From DATMXT01 sp035560415 (GTDB lineage: Bacteria; Bacillota; Clostridia; Oscillospirales; Feifaniaceae), in contig DATMZG010000126.1 in NCBI GenBank assembly GCA_035560415.1, forward strand, positions 1 to 31,625: 31,625 bases of DNA, written 5' to 3'. Below are positions 6,262-13,178 of the stretch, piece after piece. The position numbers and the translations under genes were made by a program. Within the stretch, counting starts at the first letter, position 1. Each line of letters starts with the position of its first letter. The notes below the pieces were generated by a model. That model was given only the letters and a program-made list of their open reading frames with translations, did not search any database and had not been told where the DNA came from.

Positions 6262-7311
6262 ATGAAGAAATTCGTCATTTTAACGCTTGTCCTCGGTCTG
6301 CTTTTGCTCGCCGGATGCGATGAATCCACCGCGAAGGGCAACCCGGACTGGAAGGACGGCACATATGAAGCCACGGTAGAAGGGCAGGCCGGCCCCATGG
6401 TCGTCGAGACCACAGTCGAGGGCGGCTATATCAAATCGGTCACCGTCGTCTCGAACAATGAAACCGAGGGCGTGGCCGACAAAGCCCTTGCAGAGCTCCC
6501 GTCCGCCATCGTGGCCGCCAACTCCAATGAAGTGGACAGCGTCTCCGGCTGCACCCTCACCTCCGGCCGCATCAAGGAGGCCGTCGGCCTCTGCCTCGAC
6601 CTCGCCTCCGGCAAAGAGCTCCCCGCGCCCCCGGTCGAAGTTTTCACTCCTTTTGACGCGCCCGAGGGCATGGCCGACGGCGAGTATACCAGCACCGCCA
6701 AAGGTTATGGCGGCGACGTCACGCTGACCGTCACGGTCGCAGGCGGCAAGGTCACGGCCATTGACGCCGTGGGCACCTCCGAGACCTCCGGCATCGGCTC
6801 CAAAGCCATTGACGCCGCAAAACTCGGCAACATCGACGGCGTGGCCGGCGCCACCGTCACCTCGACCGCCGTCAAAGAGGCCTATGCCGCCGCCTTCGTG
6901 CAGGATGAGCCGGCCCTTGTGCCCGAAGAAGAAGTTGAGACCTCGACCGAGCCCGAGCCTGAGGCCGAGCCCAAACCCGAGCCCAAGCCTGAGCCCAAGC
7001 CCGAGCCTAAACCCGAACCCGAGCCCGAGCCTAAACCCGAACCCGAGCCCGAACCCGAACCGGCCGGCCCTGTTGACGGGACTTACTCCGCAACGGCCAG
7101 GGGCTTTGGCGGCGACGTGACGGTGACCGTCACAATCGCTGGCGGCAAAGTGACCGCCATCGAGGCTGTCGGCGCCTCCGAGACCGCCGGCATCGGCTCC
7201 AAGGCCATCGACGCCGCAAACTCCGGCAACGTCGACGGCGTGGCCGGCGCCACCATCACCTCGACCGCCGTCAAAGAGGCCTACAACGCGGCAGTCGCAA
7301 AGGCCGGCTGA
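6262..7311 (+). CDS. Lipoprotein with three FMN-binding (FMN_bind) domains
   Basis: A 349-residue secreted lipoprotein. The start is ATG 6262, nine bases after AGGAGG. The signal peptide ends in the lipobox LLAGC with Cys19 as the lipid anchor. Three FMN_bind domains follow, at about 30-117, 136-213 and 270-349. Each carries the flavinylation-type motif near its end: VSGCTLTS (T100), VAGATVTS (T200) and VAGATITS (T333). In RnfG, NqrC and PplA such a threonine receives FMN covalently from ApbE. Domains 2 and 3 are separated by a Pro/Glu/Lys-rich linker of about 55 residues (EPKPEPKPEPEP style) that could span the wall. Known relatives carry electrons outside the membrane. No apbE or partner oxidoreductase lies in the window. 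The gene is transcribed alone, from its own promoter to its own terminator. Electron-transfer function is inferred from the family. Confidence 0.9.
   Translation: MKKFVILTLVLGLLLLAGCDESTAKGNPDWKDGTYEATVEGQAGPMVVETTVEGGYIKSVTVVSNNETEGVADKALAELPSAIVAANSNEVDSVSGCTLTSGRIKEAVGLCLDLASGKELPAPPVEVFTPFDAPEGMADGEYTSTAKGYGGDVTLTVTVAGGKVTAIDAVGTSETSGIGSKAIDAAKLGNIDGVAGATVTSTAVKEAYAAAFVQDEPALVPEEEVETSTEPEPEAEPKPEPKPEPKPEPKPEPEPEPKPEPEPEPEPAGPVDGTYSATARGFGGDVTVTVTIAGGKVTAIEAVGASETAGIGSKAIDAANSGNVDGVAGATITSTAVKEAYNAAVAKAG
6676..7285 (+). repeat. Internal duplication encoding FMN domains 2 and 3, with Pro-Glu linker between
   Basis: Bases 6676-6886 and 7075-7285 are the same length and align without gaps at an offset of 399 bases (133 codons). 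They are similar at the DNA level, with long identical runs such as the segment encoding TSTAVKEAY. Between them, roughly 6945-7062 is a degenerate repeat of GAGCCC/AAACCC-type hexamers encoding Glu-Pro and Lys-Pro pairs. The first FMN domain (6340-6612) is far more diverged, so domains 2 and 3 arose by a later duplication. Confidence 0.85.
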
Positions 7312-7344
7312 TCAGGCATTTTTGTAAGACCCCTCCACTTCCCT

Positions 7345-7421
7345 GCCGGTGCTCGTACCGGCGGCGCAGATACAAAAAGACAGGCAAAACCCGGTTTGAA
7401 ACATACCGGGTTTTGCCTTTT
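7345..7421. terminator. Convergent terminator region (two hairpins)
   Basis: A small hairpin, GCCGGT (7345-7350) with ACCGGC (7357-7362), precedes a strong perfect 14-bp hairpin, AGGCAAAACCCGGT (7382-7395) with ACCGGGTTTTGCCT (7405-7418), followed by T residues. It ends the FMN lipoprotein transcript and probably also the opposing EFR1-type gene. Confidence 0.85.
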
Positions 7422-7450
7422 CTTATTCATATACAGCTTTGGGCCAGCTC

Positions 7451-7464
7451 TCCCCTATAGGGGA
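7451..7464. repeat. Perfect 14-bp palindrome
   Basis: TCCCCTATAGGGGA is fully self-complementary with no spacer. It lies 22 bases beyond the stop codon of the EFR1-type gene. It has no T run next to it, so it is not an obvious terminator; a protein-binding site or chance are both possible. Confidence 0.5.
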
Positions 7465-7486
7465 TGCAGGACTTTCTTGCAAAAAA

Positions 7487-8320
7487 TTAAAAGTCCGGCT
7501 CATCGCGGTGCCGAAAAAAACAGGTGTTTTCACAGTCCGGGCTGCCGAAGGAGGCGACGCAGTCCTCCACCGTCTCATAGAACAGCGGATCGTCAAGGTC
7601 GATGGCTTCCGTGGGGCAAATTCTTGCACAGGCCCTGCACTTGATGCAGGTATCGCCCGCAACTTCGGCAATGCTGCCCGGGGCCATTCGTAGCGTTGCC
7701 GTGGGGCACGCGCCCACGCAGCTGCCGCAGCCGACACAGCGCTCGGCGCAAACGGCGGGCCCCACCTCGGACAGATTATGCCTATGCCGTCCAAGGAGAA
7801 CCGCATCCCGGGGATGCCAGGGGACATCCTCCTCTTTGAGCGGCCGCAACCCGCCCTCCTCCCGCCTGCCAAGTTCCGCTCCGAAAGCCCTGGCCTGTGC
7901 GATGTCGTCTTGATTCGGACGGCCGGCGGCAATCTCGGAAGTAAACGAGTGCTCCCCCACAAAGGCCGCCGCCGCGACCGGCACAAACCCCGCCTTGCAT
8001 GCCTCCCCGTACATTTGCCGCAGCGCTTCGTCATACGACCTGTTGCCGTACAGGCAGACCGGCACGCAGGGGGCGCCGTTTCCGTGGAGGGCGGTAAGGA
8101 CCGGAAGAAAAGCGGCGCTGATGAGCCCCCCGTAGACAGGAGCGCCCAAAAGCACCAGCGTGTCGCGGTCGATGGGCGGGGGCGCTTGCATAAAACGCGC
8201 TCTGTCGGCGGGCAGTGTGACGTCCCACTGCGTATAGGGCCTGCCCACACCCTCGGCAATCGCGCGCAGGACTCGCCTTGTGGTATGGGTCGGGCTGAAA
8301 TACAGCAACATGGTTTTCAT
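7487..8320 (-). CDS. EFR1-type flavodoxin-ferredoxin fusion protein
   Basis: A 277-residue cytoplasmic redox protein. The N-terminal half has a flavodoxin-like fold with the phosphate-loop region SPTHTTRRV (9-17) and the FMN-contact segment LLGAPVYGG (58-65). The C-terminal part carries two complete 4Fe-4S motifs, C195-x2-C198-x2-C201-x3-C205-P and C225-x2-C228-x2-C231-x3-C235-P. This matches the EFR1 family, which is common in Clostridia and whose physiological partners are mostly unknown. The start at ATG 8318-8320 has GGAGG about ten bases upstream. It is convergent with the FMN lipoprotein and lies downstream of the acyltransferase on the same strand, with a 213-base gap that holds a possible leader. 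Electron transfer between FMN and the clusters is expected from the family. Confidence 0.92.
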   Translation of the reverse strand: MKTMLLYFSPTHTTRRVLRAIAEGVGRPYTQWDVTLPADRARFMQAPPPIDRDTLVLLGAPVYGGLISAAFLPVLTALHGNGAPCVPVCLYGNRSYDEALRQMYGEACKAGFVPVAAAAFVGEHSFTSEIAAGRPNQDDIAQARAFGAELGRREEGGLRPLKEEDVPWHPRDAVLLGRHRHNLSEVGPAVCAERCVGCGSCVGACPTATLRMAPGSIAEVAGDTCIKCRACARICPTEAIDLDDPLFYETVEDCVASFGSPDCENTCFFRHRDEPDF

Positions 8321-8388
8321 CTTTTCGTTCCTCCAAGAGAACTTGACATTTTGCTTTCGGTCTCCGTATTCTTTTTCCCAAAGACTTT

Positions 8389-8408
8389 ACACGAAACCTT
8401 TTTCGTGT
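8389..8408. repeat. Perfect 8-bp inverted repeat in the leader of the EFR1-type gene
   Basis: ACACGAAA (8389-8396) and TTTCGTGT (8401-8408) with a four-base centre. It lies about 70 bases upstream of the EFR1-type start codon. It could be a repressor operator or a leader hairpin. The rest of 8321-8533 holds a possible weak promoter for the - strand near 8410-8440 and a hairpin at 8481-8508, and no gene. Confidence 0.45.
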
Positions 8409-8480
8409 TTTATGCTATATCGGATGCTTTTCAATTGCAAGTAGGCACTTGTCAGTGCAATATGCGCCTGTATGTAACTA

Positions 8481-8508
8481 TGCCCTTGCCGTGTGTCCGG
8501 CAAGGGCA
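8481..8508 (-). terminator. Hairpin after the acyltransferase gene, possible weak terminator
   Basis: A perfect 10-bp stem, TGCCCTTGCC (8481-8490) with GGCAAGGGCA (8499-8508), 26 bases beyond the acyltransferase stop. Only a poor T run follows on the - strand (TAGTTACAT), so readthrough into the EFR1-type gene is possible. Confidence 0.5.
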
Positions 8509-8533
8509 GCGCAAGCAGTTTCGCGATGCGTTT

Positions 8534-9592
8534 TTACAGCAGCTTTTTGATGACGGGAATCTCCTTTGCGAAAAGCGCCAAAATGAGGGCGCTGACAAAC
8601 ACGAGCGAGGTGTAGCTTGCCACCGCCTGCCCTTTTGGCAGCGTGGAGAAGAGTTCAATTCGCTTGTCGGCAAAATAGGGAATTAAAATCGAGTGGAGTA
8701 TATAGACGCCGAAAGTGGCGTCGGCCACTTTCGCAAATACCCACCGCAGAAACTTTGGAATGTTTTGCCCTTCCAAAAGACCGCGCAGAATGAAGAACAG
8801 CCCCGCAGACAGCAGCATGAAGGGCAGATAGCGCGCGTTGTCGAGCAGCAGGCGGATGCGCAAGCCCCCGCCCTGCTCCGACAGTGTGGACGAGACGAGG
8901 TAGAAACCGGAAAACCCCATCGAAAAGGAGAAAACCGCCGCCAGGGCCCCGTCATACCGCCCGCGCTCCCGCCAGGCAAGGCAGTAGCCGGCGATGTAGT
9001 AGCCGAGATAGCTCGAAAAGAGCGGCAGGTACAGGTGGGAGGACACGGCCGGATAGGCGTAGAGCGGCAGCATTGGCAAAAGCCCGCCAAACAGCATCCA
9101 CAGCAGCATATACCAGGCGAAATCCGCCCCCTCGAGATTTTGCGCCATGCGGCAGAGCAGCGGAGTCATGAGGTAGAGGCCGACTGCGGTGTAGAGATAC
9201 CAGTAGTTGAGCAAAATTGGATCGCGAAAGAGCGCGAGCAAAAACGCCGGAAGCTCAAAGCCCGCCGGCCGCGCCATCTGATACTGCCACACGTAGGTGG
9301 AGGCCAGCGTCAGCACCAGCACGAGCTGTCCCGTCTTTTTGAAAATGCTGCGGTAGGTCGGCGTCCCCCGCATCACAAGGGCCCCCGACATCATTAAAAA
9401 GAGCGGCACGCCCGTTTTGCAGACAAAAAACCAGGTGACCAGCGCCGTCTGGGTGCTGCCCGCCTCCATATCGGCAAAGACTGAGCCCAGCGTGTGGTTG
9501 CCGACGACGAAGACGCAGGCGAGAACGCGGAGCACGTCCATGTAAAACAGCCGTTCTCGCCCGCCCTGTACGCCGCTTTTCGTTTGCTCCAA
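8534..9592 (-). CDS. Membrane acyltransferase, acyltransferase 3 family
   Basis: A 352-residue integral membrane protein. The start is taken at TTG 9590-9592, preceded by GGGAGGGGG at a suitable distance. Upstream ATGs in the same frame (9626-9628 and 9686-9688) fall inside or before the promoter at 9619-9647, so they cannot be used from that transcript. The protein begins with the family hallmark RLFYMDVLRVLACVFVVGNHT, in which the histidine before Thr corresponds to the conserved active-site His, and shows about ten hydrophobic segments spread to the end (ALILALFAKEIPVIKKLL). Members move acyl groups such as acetyl onto extracellular sugars of peptidoglycan, teichoic acids or exopolysaccharides, or onto lipids. 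The acceptor cannot be identified here, since there are no glycan genes beside it. Confidence 0.88.
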   Translation of the reverse strand: MEQTKSGVQGGRERLFYMDVLRVLACVFVVGNHTLGSVFADMEAGSTQTALVTWFFVCKTGVPLFLMMSGALVMRGTPTYRSIFKKTGQLVLVLTLASTYVWQYQMARPAGFELPAFLLALFRDPILLNYWYLYTAVGLYLMTPLLCRMAQNLEGADFAWYMLLWMLFGGLLPMLPLYAYPAVSSHLYLPLFSSYLGYYIAGYCLAWRERGRYDGALAAVFSFSMGFSGFYLVSSTLSEQGGGLRIRLLLDNARYLPFMLLSAGLFFILRGLLEGQNIPKFLRWVFAKVADATFGVYILHSILIPYFADKRIELFSTLPKGQAVASYTSLVFVSALILALFAKEIPVIKKLL

Positions 9593-9618
9593 AGACTCAC
9601 CCCCTCCCGCTGATAAAA

Positions 9619-9647
9619 ATAGTAGCATAAAGGCCGCTCTTTGACAA
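9619..9647 (-). promoter_or_regulatory. Sigma-A promoter of the acyltransferase gene
   Basis: Read on the - strand: TTGTCA (9647-9642), 17 bases, TACTAT (9624-9619), with an extended -10 TGC just before it. The expected start of transcription is near 9612, only about 20 bases before the TTG start codon. This decides the start of the acyltransferase gene. Confidence 0.65.
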
Positions 9648-9776
9648 GGCCGCCGTCCGGCACGTCCGTCAAAAAAAATGGGCGGCAAAAATTTATAAGG
9701 GGCAAGGCTGCAGTGTGGAATTTTACGCCGAAATCTGCTACACTACTGTTATATTGAAATGAACGGAGGACACGCA

Positions 9777-10274
9777 ATGAATAAGACGCCAAAAGAGCTG
9801 AGCCAGAATTTCTTTCGAATGATTGACGACGAGTGGATGCTTGTCACAGCGCGAAAGCCGGACGGTACCTTCAACATGTACACCGCCTCCTGGGGCGGCG
9901 TCGGAGTCCTGTGGAATAAGCCGGTCACTTTTATTTTCGTCCGGGAGAGCCGCTACACCGTGGAGTTTTTGGACGCCGCCGAAAGCTACACCCTCTCGTT
10001 TTTCGACGAGGATATGCGCAAAGCCTTAAATGAAATCGGCGCCAAAAGCGGGCGCGAGCTCGACAAAATGAACTACCCGGGCCTGACGCCGGTTGAAAAA
10101 GATGGCGTCGTCACCTTCAAAGAGGCCAAGCTGACGCTCACCTGCAAAAAGCTCTACCGCCATCTTCTGTCCGAATCGGACATCCTCTGCCCCGACGTCA
10201 TCAAGAACGCCTATCCGCAGGGGAATCTCCACATTGCCTTTGTCGGCGAGATCACCGAATGTACCGAAAGATAA
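9777..10274 (+). CDS. Flavin reductase-like, FMN-binding split-barrel protein
   Basis: A 165-residue cytoplasmic protein starting at ATG 9777 with CGGAGGA six bases upstream. Its sequence matches the flavin reductase-like split-barrel family: an early helix, then NMYTASWGGVGVLWNKPVTF and FVRESRYTVEFL segments that form the FMN and dimer region, and SYTLSFFDE. Family members bind FMN or FAD and either reduce flavin with NAD(P)H or act as flavoproteins of unknown substrate. A possible extended -10 promoter (TGCTACACT, 9736-9744) lies upstream but has no clear -35. Its last 16 bases overlap the start of the next gene in another frame, so the two are co-expressed. The link with the hydrolase is not obvious from known biology. 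Confidence 0.85.
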   Translation: MNKTPKELSQNFFRMIDDEWMLVTARKPDGTFNMYTASWGGVGVLWNKPVTFIFVRESRYTVEFLDAAESYTLSFFDEDMRKALNEIGAKSGRELDKMNYPGLTPVEKDGVVTFKEAKLTLTCKKLYRHLLSESDILCPDVIKNAYPQGNLHIAFVGEITECTER

Positions 10275-11605
10275 CCGCCCTGCTGCTCGCCGTCTGCCTG
10301 ACGCTTTCGCTTGGCGGCTGCTCTGTCTCCGGAAGCGCCACGCCGCCCGACCTCGAGACCGACGCGCGCGGCAAGCTGGCGCTCGCCCTGACGGCCGACG
10401 TCACGGGCGGGCACTACCGGGCCGCCTGCGACAACTACGACTATACGGAGCAGATGGAGGGCGCCATGACGACCTCCCTCCTCTACCTCTCGATGGTGAG
10501 CCTCGTGAAAAGCGGCGGCAGGTTCGAGTCCATCGAGAGCATCACCCCCTACGGCGACGCCTATTACCTCGGACTCGCCTTTAAAAAGCAGCGCATGACC
10601 GCCATTGTCACTTTCGAGGGCGACCTCATTGCGGGATTTGTCTTCACCGATTGGGTTGACCCGGCCGCTTTGAATCCGGCGTTTGAAAAGCTGCTCCCGG
10701 AGGGGACGACCGAGACCGACGTTCTGTTTGGCGACCCGCAGCTCCCGGGCAAGCTCGTGCACCCGGAGGGCAGCACCGTCGTCGTCATCCTGCTCTCGGG
10801 CTCGGGCCCCAACGACGCCGACGAGACGATCGGCCCCAACAAGCCGTTGCGGGACATCGCCTACGACCTCGCCGCGCAGGGAATTTCCTCCCTGCGGTTT
10901 GACAAGCGCACAAAGGTCTACGGGCAGGACATCGCCTATGACTATGCCTTTACGCCAAGGGAAGAGTATGTCGAAGACGCCGCAAACGCCCACGCGTACC
11001 TGCTCGGCCACCGGGACGGCTACACAAAAATCTTTTTCGCCGGCCACAGCATGGGGGGCTATATGCTCCCGGCCATCGCAAAAGAGGTGCCGGACGCCGC
11101 GGGGTTTATATACCTGTCGGCCAACTTCTCCCCCCTGCCTGAGCTTGCCCGCATGCAGGTGGCCTACCTGCGCACTTTGGGGCAGGCGACAAAGGCCGAG
11201 CTTGCCACCTATGACGAAATGGAAAAACAGCTTGGTCGGCTTGCGTCAATGACCGACGACACGCCGCGGGACACGGTGCTTTTCGGCGCTTACCCGGCCT
11301 ATTGGCGGTATCTTAAGGCATACGACCCGGCGGCGCTTGTGCAGGAAATTGAAGCTCCGATGCTCTTTATCGCCGGCGGCAGGGACTATCAGGTCCCGAC
11401 AAGCGAGCTCGACCTCTGGAAGGACGCGCTTGCCGAAGGCGACGAAAACGCGCTTCGCATGTTCCACATCTTCCCTGAGCTAAATCATCTGCTCATTCCC
11501 GGAGAGGGCCAGTCAAACCCGGACGAGTACGCCGTTCCCGGCATTGTCGACCTCGCTGTCGGCGCCGACATTGCCGAGTTCATCCGCACGGCCGAAGGCT
11601 ATTGA
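10259..11605 (+). CDS. Lipoprotein alpha/beta hydrolase with N-terminal DUF3887-type domain
   Basis: A 448-residue exported lipoprotein. The signal peptide ends in the lipobox LGGC with Cys21. Residues about 35-135 resemble a DUF3887 domain, which often precedes hydrolases in Clostridia. Residues about 165-445 form an alpha/beta hydrolase domain with an LLSGSGPNDAD segment, the nucleophile elbow GHSMGG (Ser264), the likely acid in AGGRDYQVP (Asp376) and the histidine in LNHLL (His410), a complete catalytic triad in the expected order. The reaction is probably hydrolysis of an ester outside the membrane; the substrate is unknown. The ATG lies 16 bases inside the flavin reductase-like gene and has no strong binding site of its own, which suggests translational coupling. 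A strong terminator follows at 11627. Confidence 0.88.
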   Translation: MYRKITALLLAVCLTLSLGGCSVSGSATPPDLETDARGKLALALTADVTGGHYRAACDNYDYTEQMEGAMTTSLLYLSMVSLVKSGGRFESIESITPYGDAYYLGLAFKKQRMTAIVTFEGDLIAGFVFTDWVDPAALNPAFEKLLPEGTTETDVLFGDPQLPGKLVHPEGSTVVVILLSGSGPNDADETIGPNKPLRDIAYDLAAQGISSLRFDKRTKVYGQDIAYDYAFTPREEYVEDAANAHAYLLGHRDGYTKIFFAGHSMGGYMLPAIAKEVPDAAGFIYLSANFSPLPELARMQVAYLRTLGQATKAELATYDEMEKQLGRLASMTDDTPRDTVLFGAYPAYWRYLKAYDPAALVQEIEAPMLFIAGGRDYQVPTSELDLWKDALAEGDENALRMFHIFPELNHLLIPGEGQSNPDEYAVPGIVDLAVGADIAEFIRTAEGY

Positions 11606-11626
11606 AAAGGCGTCACATATCGACAA

Positions 11627-11654
11627 AAAAGGCTCCCCGAAAAGGGAGCCTTTT
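11627..11654. terminator. Rho-independent terminator (first copy)
   Basis: GGCTCCC (11631-11637) pairs with GGGAGCC (11644-11650), extended by flanking AAAA and TTTT. It lies 20 bases after the hydrolase stop. A near-identical hairpin recurs at 11847-11874 beside tuf. Confidence 0.85.
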
Positions 11655-11840
11655 CAGGCTGTCAAATTTTTTTTGGCAGCCTGGTTTTCTCGGCCCGCCG
11701 ATTAGCCGGGAAAATACAGACAAGTCCTTATTTTTTAATGCTTAAAAAATAAGGCAATCATATGCCGCCCGCAAGCGCGAATTCAATTTGCGCGGGAAGG
11801 GCACCGCTTATCTGGCGGAAAACCCACAGGTTTTTCGCCA
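11655..11840. repeat. Series of consecutive hairpins between two terminators
   Basis: There is no open frame here, but nearly the whole stretch folds into successive stems: CAGGCTG/CAGCCTG (11655-11661 with 11677-11683); TTTTCTCGGC with GCCGGGAAAA (about 11685-11714, wobble pairs allowed); a perfect 13-bp stem CCTTATTTTTTAA/TTAAAAAATAAGG (11726-11738 with 11742-11754); an imperfect GC-rich stem CCCGC/GCGGG (about 11768-11796); and a 12-bp stem TGGCGGAAAACC/GGTTTTTCGCCA (11813-11824 with 11829-11840). Its role is unknown. Confidence 0.7.
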
Positions 11841-11846
11841 TTTTAA

Positions 11847-11874
11847 AAAGGCTCCCCGAAAGGGGAGCCTTTTA
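11847..11874. terminator. Rho-independent terminator (second copy), end of the str operon
   Basis: AAAAGGCTCCCC (11847-11858) with GGGGAGCCTTTT (11863-11874) and a GAAA tetraloop. It is perfectly symmetrical with A and T runs on both sides, so it can end tuf transcription on the - strand. It is nearly identical to the hairpin at 11627-11654. Confidence 0.9.
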
Positions 11875-11890
11875 TCAGTGAAGATATTCC

Positions 11891-13093
<1,203 letters not shown>

Positions 13094-13135
13094 TTGGAAT
13101 ATCCTCCTTTAACTTCGTAAATCTCGGTTGGTGAT

Positions 13136-13164
13136 ATCATACAATGTTTCGCTTTAAAAAGCAA
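13136..13164 (-). promoter_or_regulatory. Internal promoter for tuf
   Basis: Read on the - strand: TTGCTT (13164-13159), 17 bases, TATGAT (13141-13136). The start of transcription would be near 13129, giving a short leader of about 35 bases before the tuf start codon. This would let tuf be expressed above the rest of the operon. Confidence 0.55.
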
Positions 13165-13178
13165 GAGTGTACTTTGCG

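Noticed and set aside
6945..7062. Short repeated units that could suggest a CRISPR array
   Set aside because: The repeats are hexamer-level codon repeats encoding Glu-Pro and Lys-Pro within an open gene, with no spacers.
9593..9688. Longer acyltransferase start at ATG 9686-9688 or 9626-9628
   Set aside because: These codons lie upstream of or inside the extended -10 promoter at 9619-9647. The TTG at 9590-9592 has a strong binding site and begins near the family start.
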